A stretch of DNA of 64,000 nt. Source: CAZCDS01 sp964497585 (GTDB taxonomy: Bacteria; Desulfobacterota; Desulfomonilia; Desulfomonilales; Desulfomonilaceae). The translations under genes and the position numbers were made by a program. The notes below the pieces were generated by a model. It had not been told where the DNA came from. It did no database searches and saw only the letters and a program-made list of their open reading frames with translations. Shown piece after piece: positions 50,542 through 59,712 of the stretch (within the stretch, counting starts at the first letter, position 1; each line of letters starts with the position of its first letter). The stretch is taken from the NCBI GenBank assembly GCA_964497585.1, contig CAZCDS010000014.1, forward strand, positions 57,972 to 121,971, read 5' to 3'.

Positions 50542-51396
50542 ATGTTCATTGACAGCCACTGCCATATATTCACCGATCGCATCGTTGAAAATGTTCGGGC
50601 CAAACCGGTCATGCTCGATGAATTGAAGTTGAATGTTCACGATGCTGTTCCAAGGCTCCCTCCCAAAGCCTTGCAGCAATCCGCCGAAGCAAACAACGTG
50701 GACATGTGTGTGCTGCTCCCGAGCGCCGCGCCGGACAAGGTACGATCCGAGAACGATCGCTTCATTCAGTTCATGAGGGAGTTCCCGCGGCTCCGAACTC
50801 TCGGGACCCTCCATCCTGCAATGCAAGGCCTCTCCGATGAGATCCGGCGGATCTTCGATCTTGGGATCAATGGGTTCAAGTTCTCGAGTTTTTCCCAGCG
50901 CTTCGATCTCCTGTCACCCGAAGTCACACGCATGTTGACAGAAGTGGAACACCTGGGAAGCGATGGAGACACGCGACCGGTCGCGCTTTTCGACACCTTT
51001 GCAACCGCGGACATCCATTTTGGCGCTGATCCCGATTACCTCGGAACGCCTGCAAAGCTGGCGGAGCTTGCTCACCGGCATCAGGGAATCAACTTCATTG
51101 CTGCACACATGGGCGGATTAGGCGCAGATTATGATGACTTGCGGGGAGCAATAGTCCCGGCCTCGAATCTCTATCTCGACACTGCCAATGCCGCTCATAC
51201 GCTCGAGGAGGACCAATTCGTGGAACTACTGCAGGTCCATGGCTCGTCCCGCGTCCTCTTCGGCACCGACTGGCCGTGGTTCCTCCACGAAGCCGAAATA
51301 CCCAAGATCGCTTCGCTCCTGGACAAGGCCGGCTATGACGCATCCGATCAGGCCGCGGTCTTCGGCGGCAACGCGGAACGCCTCCTGGGATTGTGA
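50542..51396 (+). CDS. Amidohydrolase family metal-dependent hydrolase
   Basis: 284 aa. The TIM-barrel amidohydrolase (Amidohydro_2) pattern is clear: FIDSHCHIF with the H-x-H metal ligands at residues 6 and 8, INGFKFSS on the barrel, NFIAAHMGGLGADYDDL with a histidine ligand, and VLFGTDWPWFLHEAEI with the metal-binding aspartate. Relatives include ACMS decarboxylase-like enzymes and ring hydrolases or decarboxylases. Its place at the end of the plus-strand catabolic cluster suggests hydrolysis or decarboxylation of a cyclic or beta-keto intermediate. Start ATG 50542; ribosome site weak. A strong hairpin terminator follows. Confidence 0.85.
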   Translation: MFIDSHCHIFTDRIVENVRAKPVMLDELKLNVHDAVPRLPPKALQQSAEANNVDMCVLLPSAAPDKVRSENDRFIQFMREFPRLRTLGTLHPAMQGLSDEIRRIFDLGINGFKFSSFSQRFDLLSPEVTRMLTEVEHLGSDGDTRPVALFDTFATADIHFGADPDYLGTPAKLAELAHRHQGINFIAAHMGGLGADYDDLRGAIVPASNLYLDTANAAHTLEEDQFVELLQVHGSSRVLFGTDWPWFLHEAEIPKIASLLDKAGYDASDQAAVFGGNAERLLGL

Positions 51397-51405
51397 CCGA
51401 GCAGA

Positions 51406-51440
51406 TTCCCCCCATAATGAGTCAATGGGGGAAACGTTTT
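51406..51440 (+). terminator. Intrinsic terminator at the end of the catabolic cluster
   Basis: TTCCCCCCAT (51406-51415) pairs with ATGGGGGAA (51425-51433), 9 bp with one bulged C, followed after ACG by TTTT. It lies 10 bases after the amidohydrolase stop and before the convergent thiolase gene. Confidence 0.6.
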
Positions 51441-51483
51441 GCCTCTTCGGATACTCCCCCTCTACTCTGAGACGTCCGTTGGA

Positions 51484-52692
51484 TTACTCGTACGCTTCCC
51501 GTTCGATAATGGTGGCGACTCCCTGGCCGCCGCCGACGCACGCGTTTGCGCATCCGTATCGGCCGTTTCGCGCCTCAAGTATCCGTGCAAGGGTTCCCAC
51601 GAGCCGGGCCCCGGTCGCACCAAGCGCATGACCGATCGCAGTGGCGCCGCCCATGACGTTGACCTTGTCGGCATCAATCCTCAGCTCCTTTATGCAGTTG
51701 AGCGCGACGATGGTGAAAGCCTCGTTGATCTCCCAGAAGTCGATGTCGGAGGCCTCCAGACCCGCGTTCTTCAGGGCCTTCTCGCTGGCCGGTACCGGTC
51801 CCGCTCCCATGATGGTCGGGTCGACGCCTGCAAAGCCGATAGACCGTATCGTCGCGACAGGCTTGATGCCCTTTTCCTTTGCCTTATCCTTGGCCATGAG
51901 GATCATCGCGGTCGCGCCTGCATTAAGCGGTGAAGAGTTTCCTGCGGTGATCTCGTGCCCTTCCTTGAACGCGGGGCTGAGCTTGGACAGACCCTCCAGG
52001 GTGGTATTGCCGCGGATAGACTGGTCTCGATCGACCGTCATGACCGACCCGTCGGCTTGCACCGCGTCCACAGGCAGAATCTCGCCGTCGAAGAAGCCTT
52101 CTTCCTGGGCTTTGGCGGCCAACTGGTGGGAACGGAGCGCCCACCTGTCGAGGTCCTCCCGGGTAAAGTCCGTTTGGGAGAAGAGCTTCTGCGCGGTGAG
52201 TCCCATACGCATTGAAGTCATCATATCCCAGTGCTGGTGCTCCGGCGCGGCAAAGAGGGTCATGTTCGGAGCGATCAAGCCTGCGTCCACAGTGGCCGCG
52301 CCCATGGGGACCCGTGTCATGTGCTCCATCCCGCCGGCCAGGACGATATCCGCGTTCCCGGTGGCGATCTCCATGAATCCGATGTGAATGCACGCCATGG
52401 ATGACCCGCATTGCTGATCGACGAACTTGGCCGGAATCGTCTCCGGGAGGTTCGCCAGGAAAATCGGAAAACGTCCCCCGTACGTCCACTGTTCACCCAC
52501 CGCGGTCGCGCACGCGCAGAGGAAATCGTCGATTTCCTCGGGTTTGAGCCCGGTCCTCTGTATAATCTCCGGCAGGAGTTTGGCGAGGAGTTCATCAGCC
52601 CGCATCTTGCAAAATACGTCTCGGGCCGGAGCATTGGGGCGGGACCGCGATTGGGCGGTTCTTAGATAGCCGGCAATCACCACTTCTCTCAT
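51484..52692 (-). CDS. Thiolase (acetyl-CoA acyltransferase)
   Basis: 402 aa. ATG 52692 has GGAGGAGAG upstream. Nucleophile cysteine in QQCGSSMACIH, the NEAF histidine-region motif, GGATAIGHALGATG (where most thiolases have GHPxGATG, a proline-to-alanine change), and the second catalytic cysteine in ACVGGGQG. A standard degradative thiolase that splits ketoacyl-CoA to acetyl-CoA. Last gene of a minus-strand set with an acyl-CoA dehydrogenase 104 bp upstream and a FadB-like enzyme, so it finishes a beta-oxidation spiral. Confidence 0.92.
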   Translation of the reverse strand: MREVVIAGYLRTAQSRSRPNAPARDVFCKMRADELLAKLLPEIIQRTGLKPEEIDDFLCACATAVGEQWTYGGRFPIFLANLPETIPAKFVDQQCGSSMACIHIGFMEIATGNADIVLAGGMEHMTRVPMGAATVDAGLIAPNMTLFAAPEHQHWDMMTSMRMGLTAQKLFSQTDFTREDLDRWALRSHQLAAKAQEEGFFDGEILPVDAVQADGSVMTVDRDQSIRGNTTLEGLSKLSPAFKEGHEITAGNSSPLNAGATAMILMAKDKAKEKGIKPVATIRSIGFAGVDPTIMGAGPVPASEKALKNAGLEASDIDFWEINEAFTIVALNCIKELRIDADKVNVMGGATAIGHALGATGARLVGTLARILEARNGRYGCANACVGGGQGVATIIEREAYE

Positions 52693-52796
52693 CTGAGTCT
52701 CTCCTCCATCTGAAACGTGCTGTTGGTATCTTTTAGAAGAAGTATTCGATCGAACCGACCTGCCTCCGCACGTGGACGAGGCAGCGGCTCGAACGG

Positions 52797-54602
52797 TCAG
52801 TCGAAGAAAAGCTCGTCATCCGTCTCGAGCGTCGGCGCGTCCTCTTCCATGAGCCTCGCTGCGAGCCCCCGAATCTTCGGCAGTTCATAGTGGTAGAAGT
52901 AGCGCATGGTGACCAGCTTGCCACGGTAGAACCGGGCTTCGGTCTCAGAGGGTTCACGTTCCAGCGCCTTGTCCGCTGCCAGCCCCTGGAGAAGCCATTG
53001 CCAGGCCACGGCAATGATTCCGAAGAATTCCAGGTAGAGTGTCGCGTCCGCGAGGAAGCGCTCGACCTCACCTTTCAGGGCGAACTGAACGAGATGTTGC
53101 GTTACACTCTGAAGCTGTTCCACCGCGTGTTTGAGCCGCTCCGCCATGGGCTTGAGCGCGTCACGCTCCATTGCGGCTCCTATGGCTGCCTGCAGCTCTT
53201 CCAGGTAGGCGAACATGGCCTTTCCGTTCTGCATGACGACCTTGCGGCCTAGCAGATCCATGCCCTGGATGCCCGTGGTACCCTCGTGGATTGCGTGGAT
53301 GCGCATGTCCCTGAAGTATTGTTCCAAGGGAAATTCGCTGCAATAGCCGTATCCGCCAAGGACCTGCAGCCCTTGGCTCACGGAGAGTATCCCCATCTCG
53401 GAGGGATAGCCTTTTGCTACAGGGGTCAAGAGATCGAGCAGGAGGGCGGAGCGCTCTTTCTTCGCTTCGTCCTCTTCTTGCGTGAGATCCGAATATTTCG
53501 CGCACTGGAGTATCACGGAGAGCGCGCCTTCTACCACCGACCGCTGGAAGAGCAGCATCCGCTTGACATCTGCGTGCTCCATGATCGGAATCTGGGGAAG
53601 CGTCGGGTCCTTGCTCGTGAGCTTTCGTCCTTGCGGCCTCTCCCGTGCATATTCAAGGGAGGCATAATAGGCCGCGGTAGCTATGGCGGTCGCCTGCATG
53701 CCCACCGCGAGCCGGGCCTCGTTCATCATCTGGAACATGTACTTGAGCCCTTTGTGAGGCTCGCCCACGAGATAGCCCTGGCACTCGCCGTTTTCACCGA
53801 TGCTGAGCTGCGTGATAGGACACCCGCGGTAGCCCATCTTGTGGTACACGGTCGCGACGCTGATGTCGTTGGGCTCAAGAGTTCCGTCTTCCTTCGGTAC
53901 CATTTTAGGGACGAGGAAAAGCGATATCCCTTTCACCCCTGCAGGAGCTCCCTTGATCCTGGCGAGCATCAGATGGACGATGTTGTCCGCTCCGTTATGG
54001 TCTCCCGCTGAAATGAAGATCTTCTGGCCTCGTATCGTGTAGTATCCCTCGTCAGTCGGTTCGGCCTGCGTAGTAATATCGGACAGAGAGCTTCCGGCCT
54101 GCGGTTCGGTCAGAGCCATCGTCCCCTGCCACCTGCCCGCGACCATATTGGGAACATATGTCTCGATCAACTTCTCCGACCCGAAGGAGAGGATCAGGTG
54201 CGCCGCGCCCGCGGTCAACAACGGAAAGCCAGTCGAAGAGAAGTTGGCCGCAGCAAAGATGAAGTTGCAGGCGATGGTGATTATTAGGGGCAATTGCTGC
54301 CCTTCAAACTCGTATGGGAAAGACGAGCCGATCCATCCACCTTCGCCCCATTCCCTCATGAGGTCCCTGACGGCCGGATGCACCTTCACCATACCGTTTT
54401 CCAGAGACGGAGCCTCTCTGTCCATCTCCTGCAAGTACGGGTAGAGGAGTTCCCGGGACATCTTGAGGGCGGTATCCAGGACCAAATCAAAGATCTCCCG
54501 ATTGTGCTCCGAGTAATAGGGATACGCGGTCAGGCTCTCCGCTTCGTGGACTTCGTAAAGCAGGAATTTGATGTTCCGTTCGCTGACGAACCGTTCTGCC
54601 AT
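52797..54602 (-). CDS. Large acyl-CoA dehydrogenase (FadE5-like, about 600 aa)
   Basis: 601 aa from ATG 54602, with AGAGGAGAG upstream. Beyond the core, which has MALTEPQAGSSLSDI, IRGQKIFISAGDHN and the motif IHEGTTGIQGMDLLGRK with the catalytic glutamate position, it carries an N-terminal extension (LLYEVHEAESL) and a C-terminal helical domain of about 150 residues, as in FadE5-like dehydrogenases. It introduces the alpha,beta double bond, probably with long or bulky acyl-CoA. It lies 114 bp after the FadB-like gene. A second, short-type acyl-CoA dehydrogenase is at 2584-3732. Confidence 0.92.
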   Translation of the reverse strand: MAERFVSERNIKFLLYEVHEAESLTAYPYYSEHNREIFDLVLDTALKMSRELLYPYLQEMDREAPSLENGMVKVHPAVRDLMREWGEGGWIGSSFPYEFEGQQLPLIITIACNFIFAAANFSSTGFPLLTAGAAHLILSFGSEKLIETYVPNMVAGRWQGTMALTEPQAGSSLSDITTQAEPTDEGYYTIRGQKIFISAGDHNGADNIVHLMLARIKGAPAGVKGISLFLVPKMVPKEDGTLEPNDISVATVYHKMGYRGCPITQLSIGENGECQGYLVGEPHKGLKYMFQMMNEARLAVGMQATAIATAAYYASLEYARERPQGRKLTSKDPTLPQIPIMEHADVKRMLLFQRSVVEGALSVILQCAKYSDLTQEEDEAKKERSALLLDLLTPVAKGYPSEMGILSVSQGLQVLGGYGYCSEFPLEQYFRDMRIHAIHEGTTGIQGMDLLGRKVVMQNGKAMFAYLEELQAAIGAAMERDALKPMAERLKHAVEQLQSVTQHLVQFALKGEVERFLADATLYLEFFGIIAVAWQWLLQGLAADKALEREPSETEARFYRGKLVTMRYFYHYELPKIRGLAARLMEEDAPTLETDDELFFD

Positions 54603-54716
54603 GAATGCTCTCCTCTTGTTGATATGGCATTGTTCAAGAATTCCGACGGATTGACAGGCCAGCATCACGGAACGCGGGACTGCCCCCACGAGATCAAGTC
54701 CGCCATCAACGCGAAC

Positions 54717-56855
54717 TTACTTCGAAGAATTACCATAAAAGGTTTTCCCCGATTCGGCCATCTCTTTGAGCAGGGTCGCAGGACTGAAACGCGGGCCGTA
54801 CTGTTTTTCCAGTTGGACAAGCTTTTCGTAAACGTTCTTGATGCCCCAGTTGTCCGCATATCGGAGTATCCCGCCCCTGTACGGCGGAAATCCGGTTCCA
54901 TAGATCATGGCCAGATCCATGTCCTGGGGCCGATCGCAGACTCCTTCCTCCATCATGAGGGCCGCCTCGTTGATCCCAAGGGCCAACATCGCGTCGACGA
55001 TCTCCTCGTCGGCCGGCCGTTTAGGTTCCACGTTGTTATCCTCGAGGTATTTCCGGATTACTTCAGCAACCTTCTCGTTGGGCACGGGACGATCGCCATG
55101 GTAATCGAAGTAGCCCGCGCCGGTTTTCCTCCCGTAGCAACCCGTTTCATAGATCAGCTCGGTGAGGGGATGGACACGGTATCGCTCGCCGAGTCTTCGC
55201 TCAAAGGTCTTGTTCACGTGGTAATTGATGTCGATACCGGTGAGGTCGGCCAGTTCCGCAGGTCCCATGGGCATGCCGAAGTCTTTGATTACCCGTTCGA
55301 TCTGTCGGCCGTCCACGCCGTCGGCGGTCAGGTAGATCGCGCCGCCGAAGAGCCCCCCGAGTTGGCGGGATACGTAGAAACCCGGGGCGTCATTAACCAC
55401 GATGGGGATCTTTTTTATTGTGCGGGCAAAGGCCACCGAGGAAGCCAGTGCCTGATCCGTGGTCTTTTCCGCGCAGATGATCTCCAGAAGCATCATCCGA
55501 TGGGCCGGGTTGAAGAAGTGCAAACCGATCATACGACCCGGGTCCTCGAGAACTGTTGCCATCTCCGTTATCGGAAGAGCCGACGTGTTCGTGGCGAAGA
55601 TCGTATGGGCGGGACAGATGCCTTCGAGCTTCTTCCACAGATCCTGCTTGATCGCCATGTTTTCGAGCACGGCTTCGATAACCAGATCAGCACCGCGGGC
55701 ATCTTCGAGTGAGGTCGTTGTAGTCAATTGGGTCTCCATCATGGATTCCACGTCGGCCTCTTTCATCTTTTTCTTCTTGATGGGAAACGCAAAGGTCTTT
55801 CGAATCGCGCGCACCGCGTTTTCCAGGGCCTCGTCATTGATATCCCAGAGAACGGTTTCGAACCCGCCCTTGAGCAGCAGATGGACGATGCCCGAGCCCA
55901 TGACTCCGCCACCGAGCATCACCACCTTCTTGATCTCAGCGGGCTGTAGCCCTTCGATGCGCGGGAGTCTGCCCGCGGCGCGGGTGTTGAGAAAGATCCC
56001 CATGAGGTTCTCGGCGACATCGGAGACCGCACAGTCGCAGAAGAGATCACCTTCTCTCTCGATATCCTTTTCTATGTCGAAGCTCAGGCCCTTCTCAATC
56101 GCTTCGATGGCCTTGAAGGGCGCAATGTAACCGCGAGCCTTGGTCGCCGCGAGGAGCTTCGCTGCATTGGATACGGCCTGTTGCTCGGCTGCGCTTGGGA
56201 GTCTCCGGTATATGTTGCGTGTCCTGCGGTTTTCCAGGTTCAATTGTCCTGAAATGAATTTGCCGGCCGCGGTTAGAGCCGCTTCAATAAGATTTTCAGG
56301 ATCGACCACTTCGTCGATGAGCAACCGGGAACGGCCTACCTCCGCGCTGATCGCTTTACCCGTGGTAATCATTTCGAGAGCATTGGAGAGACCGACAAGA
56401 CGCGGCAGCCGCTGAGTCCCTCCCGCGCCCGGTATCACGCCGATTCGTACTTCGGGCTGTCCAATCTGGGCCCCTTTTGAAGCAACCCTGTAATGACAGG
56501 CCATAGAAATCTCCAGTCCGCCGCCGAGCGCGTTGCCGTTGATCGCGGCAATGACCGGCTTGGGCCCGGTCTCGATGGAATTAAGAAATCCGGACAATCC
56601 CCGGACCCTCTGTATGAGAACCTCTCTTTCCTTGACCCCATAGATCTGGGTGATGTCCGCTCCCGCGACGAAGTTCTTGCCTGTTCCCGTCAACACGATC
56701 GCGGTAATATCCGGATCGTCAAATCCGCCGGAAACCGCCTCTACCAGTTCCCTTGCGAAGTCCTCGGAAAGCTGATTTACTGAAGGGTTGTCCATGGTCA
56801 GCACTGCTACGCCATTTCGGACTTCCACGTGTATCTTCTGAAAATCGGTCTTCAT
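54717..56855 (-). CDS. Bifunctional enoyl-CoA hydratase / 3-hydroxyacyl-CoA dehydrogenase (FadB/FadJ-like)
   Basis: 712 aa from ATG 56855, with GGAG before it. Residues 1-190 are a crotonase with GGGLEISMACHYRVA and GQPEVRIGVIPGAGGTQRLPRLVG, both catalytic glutamates present. Residues about 300-700 are the dehydrogenase: VVMLGGGVMGSGIVHLLLKGGFETVLWDI (NAD loop), GLHFFNPAHRM with the catalytic histidine, and PGFYVSRQLGG and C-terminal YRGGILRYAD. It hydrates enoyl-CoA and oxidises the 3-hydroxyacyl-CoA. It lies in a minus-strand series with thiolases on both sides, giving a full beta-oxidation set. Confidence 0.93.
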   Translation of the reverse strand: MKTDFQKIHVEVRNGVAVLTMDNPSVNQLSEDFARELVEAVSGGFDDPDITAIVLTGTGKNFVAGADITQIYGVKEREVLIQRVRGLSGFLNSIETGPKPVIAAINGNALGGGLEISMACHYRVASKGAQIGQPEVRIGVIPGAGGTQRLPRLVGLSNALEMITTGKAISAEVGRSRLLIDEVVDPENLIEAALTAAGKFISGQLNLENRRTRNIYRRLPSAAEQQAVSNAAKLLAATKARGYIAPFKAIEAIEKGLSFDIEKDIEREGDLFCDCAVSDVAENLMGIFLNTRAAGRLPRIEGLQPAEIKKVVMLGGGVMGSGIVHLLLKGGFETVLWDINDEALENAVRAIRKTFAFPIKKKKMKEADVESMMETQLTTTTSLEDARGADLVIEAVLENMAIKQDLWKKLEGICPAHTIFATNTSALPITEMATVLEDPGRMIGLHFFNPAHRMMLLEIICAEKTTDQALASSVAFARTIKKIPIVVNDAPGFYVSRQLGGLFGGAIYLTADGVDGRQIERVIKDFGMPMGPAELADLTGIDINYHVNKTFERRLGERYRVHPLTELIYETGCYGRKTGAGYFDYHGDRPVPNEKVAEVIRKYLEDNNVEPKRPADEEIVDAMLALGINEAALMMEEGVCDRPQDMDLAMIYGTGFPPYRGGILRYADNWGIKNVYEKLVQLEKQYGPRFSPATLLKEMAESGKTFYGNSSK

Positions 56856-56944
56856 CCTATCGGACTCCTTGTACCCATCGATATTCCTTCTGTGAGGTCT
56901 CCTGAACGCGCCGGCTCGAAAGAGCAGAGCGTCTCGGAGGGCCC

Positions 56945-58186
56945 TCAACTCCGTTCGAGCACTCCCGCGATTCCCAGGCCACCGCCTCCACAAATGCATT
57001 CCAGGCCATAGCGCGCCCCGCGGCGTCGCATCTCGTGGAGCAGTGTCACAAGAACTCGCGTGCCTGTGGCCGCAATGGGATGCCCGAGAGAAATGCCCGA
57101 TCCATTGACATTCACCCGCGAATAGGTCTCGGGCCCCATTCCCATCTCCTTCAGATCGGCCAGGACCTGGGCTGCGAACGCCTCCTGGATCTCGATGAGA
57201 TCGATCTGTGTCAGGGTCACTCCTGCCGAATCCAGCGCCTTTTGCGCTGCAACAGGGACCGTCTGGTAGGTGCGTCGCGGGTCACCGCCGACCACCTCTA
57301 CCGACCTGACCACGGCAAACGGTTCGGTCCCCAGCTCAGCCGCCTTCTTGGCAGACGCAATTACCACAGCGGCCGCGCCGTCATTTTCCGTGGAAGAATT
57401 TCCCGCGGTGCAGACACCGCCGAGGACCGGCTTCAATCGTGCAAGCTTCTCCAGGGACGAGTCAGGCCTCGGGCTTTCATCACGATCTACGATAATCGGA
57501 TCACCTTTGCGCCGCGGCACGACAACGGGGACAATCTCCTCCGTGAACTTCCCATCTTCCATTGCGGCGCATGCCTTTCTATGACTTTCGAGGGCCCAGG
57601 AGTCGCACTCCTGCCGCGTGATTTGCTCTTCCCGTGCTGCGGTTTCGGCCCAGGACATCATCGCCGGAAGGACTCCGTATCGCTCCTCCGGCTGTGACAT
57701 GACTCTTGCCCTTTGAATACGGTCGTAGAACTGAAGTCCCCAGATAGAGAGATCGCCGTGTCCGCGAGGCATTCCGCCGGTCCCGCCGATTCCCCACTTG
57801 ATTCTTCCAGGAAGGTAGAACTCGGCATTGCTCATGCTCTCGACGCCTCCGGCGACGACCATCCGAGCCTGTCCCGATTCGATTAATGCCGCGGCCATCC
57901 GAACCACTTCGAGCCCCGTGCAGCAGCGGCTGTCCACGGTCACTCCGGGGATAGTCTCGGGCCATCCGGCCTTGAGCAGACCCATGCGTGCCACGTTGAC
58001 GTATTCGCCACTCTGATAGGATTGGCCCATGATCACCTGGTCCACCAGATCTGGAGCCAGGTTGGCTCTGGTAACGACTTCTCCGAGGACCAATGCTGCG
58101 AGGTCATAGGCATCCACGTCCTTGAGCGCTCCCATGTAGCGTCCCACAGGCGTCCTGGCCGCGGCGATGATTACTGCTTGGTCCAT
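56945..58186 (-). CDS. Thiolase (acetyl-CoA acetyltransferase)
   Basis: 413 aa from ATG 58186 (ATG 58201 is also possible; GAGATGA lies between). VIIAAARTPVGRYMGAL, the nucleophile in DSRCCTGLEVVRMA, IEIQEAFAAQ, the GISLGHPIAATG loop and C-terminal ECICGGGGLGIAGV give all the residues of a biosynthetic/degradative thiolase. It differs from the other two thiolases in the window, so the region encodes three distinct enzymes, presumably for different chain lengths or branching. It lies 89 bp before the FadB-like gene. Confidence 0.92.
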   Translation of the reverse strand: MDQAVIIAAARTPVGRYMGALKDVDAYDLAALVLGEVVTRANLAPDLVDQVIMGQSYQSGEYVNVARMGLLKAGWPETIPGVTVDSRCCTGLEVVRMAAALIESGQARMVVAGGVESMSNAEFYLPGRIKWGIGGTGGMPRGHGDLSIWGLQFYDRIQRARVMSQPEERYGVLPAMMSWAETAAREEQITRQECDSWALESHRKACAAMEDGKFTEEIVPVVVPRRKGDPIIVDRDESPRPDSSLEKLARLKPVLGGVCTAGNSSTENDGAAAVVIASAKKAAELGTEPFAVVRSVEVVGGDPRRTYQTVPVAAQKALDSAGVTLTQIDLIEIQEAFAAQVLADLKEMGMGPETYSRVNVNGSGISLGHPIAATGTRVLVTLLHEMRRRGARYGLECICGGGGLGIAGVLERS

Positions 58187-58244
58187 AGGTTCATCTCGCA
58201 TAACCGGGTATCAGCAGGTCCGACGCCGGAGCGTGTCGCCTCCG

Positions 58245-59426
58245 TCAGGCATCCAGCACTCGTTTGATTTCGAGGAACCGGATGAGGCCGGTCTTGGTGA
58301 TCATACCGACCATGGAGTCTCCCCTCATGACGAGGAGTCTCCCCAGGCCGGAAAGCGTCATCTTCTTAAGAGCATCGGCCAGTCCTTCTTCCGGGCCGAC
58401 CATCACCGCGTCGCTCAGGGGCATCATGGCCTGCTCTACGGTGGTGGTCTTCCGTGCTTCAGGGGAAACGTCCTTGACTCCCGCCAAAGAGATCAGTCCG
58501 ATCGTTCTCCCGTCCTTGACCACGGGAAACCCGCCGTGGCCGAACTTGAGGAAGTATTCGTGGGTCGCCTCGTCGAGCGTCACGTGCGGAGGCACGCTGA
58601 CAATATCCTCGATCATCACTTCCTTCACGCTGACGCCTTCGAAGGACTGTTTCATAAGAATGTCCTGGTACCCGGCCTTTGCAATGCCCCTGAGGAACAT
58701 CCCGATGAGGATCAGCCAGAGGCCCCCCACGAGCCCGCCGGAAAAGATCCGGATGACGCCGAGGATGATCAGGGCCCATGCGAAACCCTTTCCGATGTCC
58801 GACGCCCATTTTGTCGCGCCGGTAACGGAACCGGTCTTCCACCAGACGATGGCCCGTAGGATGCGGCCGCCGTCGAGCGGATACCCGGGAACCAAGTTAA
58901 AGACCGCGAGCGCCAGGTTGATCCACGCAAGGTAGTCGAAGATGGCGACGACGAGGCTCGGCGCGTTTCCATGAAGCCCTCGCTGGATCAGCCAGAAGCC
59001 CCCCGCAAGGACAAAGCTTGCAATGGGGCCGGCTATCGCGATTTTCAGCTCCTCTCGCGGGTTGGACGGCTCCTCGGAAAGGTGAGCCACACCCCCGAAA
59101 AGAAAGAGTGTGATCTCGGGGATTTTCAGCCCGCACCTTAGCGCGGTCAACGAATGGGAAAGCTCGTGAATCAGGATGCTGGCAAAGAACAATATGGTGG
59201 CAACGAACCCGGCCAGCCAGTAGGTCAGGGTCTCGTAGCCCTTGAAATACATGGGGAAATAGCCTGCAGACAGGCTCCAGATGATGAGAAGGAAGATGAT
59301 CAACCACGAATAGTCGATCGTGATCTTGATGCCCGCCACGGTGAAGAGGTGGAAACCTCCCGTCATCTTGGGGGCCGCAGCCGGAGCCGCCTCGCCCCCT
59401 GTTTTCGTGCCTTGTCCTTCTGCCAT
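58245..59426 (-). CDS. Site-2-protease-type M50 membrane metalloprotease with two CBS domains
   Basis: 393 aa. The zinc motif HELSH (in ILIHELSHSLTAL) lies in a membrane helix, with the second ligand in NLVPGYPLDGGRIL. Five to six membrane segments span about 25-250; residues about 260-393 hold two CBS domains (VKEVMIEDIVSVPP, GFPVVKDGRTIGLISLAGV; VEQAMMPLSDAVMV, RLLVMRGDSMVGMITKTGLIRFLE) that sense adenine nucleotides. ATG 59426 has AAGGAGG. Such proteases cleave membrane-bound anti-sigma factors or other proteins; no substrate is encoded nearby. The palindrome at 59502-59521 lies 76 bases before its start. Confidence 0.9.
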   Translation of the reverse strand: MAEGQGTKTGGEAAPAAAPKMTGGFHLFTVAGIKITIDYSWLIIFLLIIWSLSAGYFPMYFKGYETLTYWLAGFVATILFFASILIHELSHSLTALRCGLKIPEITLFLFGGVAHLSEEPSNPREELKIAIAGPIASFVLAGGFWLIQRGLHGNAPSLVVAIFDYLAWINLALAVFNLVPGYPLDGGRILRAIVWWKTGSVTGATKWASDIGKGFAWALIILGVIRIFSGGLVGGLWLILIGMFLRGIAKAGYQDILMKQSFEGVSVKEVMIEDIVSVPPHVTLDEATHEYFLKFGHGGFPVVKDGRTIGLISLAGVKDVSPEARKTTTVEQAMMPLSDAVMVGPEEGLADALKKMTLSGLGRLLVMRGDSMVGMITKTGLIRFLEIKRVLDA

Positions 59427-59501
59427 GAGAAACCTCCTTGTTTCCCTCTCCCAATAGGTTGGTTCCCTGTTTCGAAATCCGCGGGAACAACCCTGCGCTT
59501 T

Positions 59502-59521
59502 GCCATGCAGCTCTGCATGGC
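59502..59521. repeat. Perfect 9-bp inverted repeat before the M50 protease gene
   Basis: GCCATGCAG-ct-CTGCATGGC. No T-run follows on the minus strand, so it looks more like an operator or a leader hairpin than a terminator for the MFS gene. Confidence 0.5.
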
Positions 59522-59712
59522 TGCCGCCTTTGACAGCTTATCGTTTTCGCGGAGAACTCAGCTCCCTCTATGACAGCCGGTCGCATCTGCCGCAACGTCT
59601 GCGCCCGAGTGAACAGAGATCCTCCATCCCCTTCCCCCTCGCGCCGTGGCGGGGGGATGGAGGGAGGGCGACCATAGCATCAGTCTCAATGTGCCTCGCG
59701 ATCGAAGTCTCG

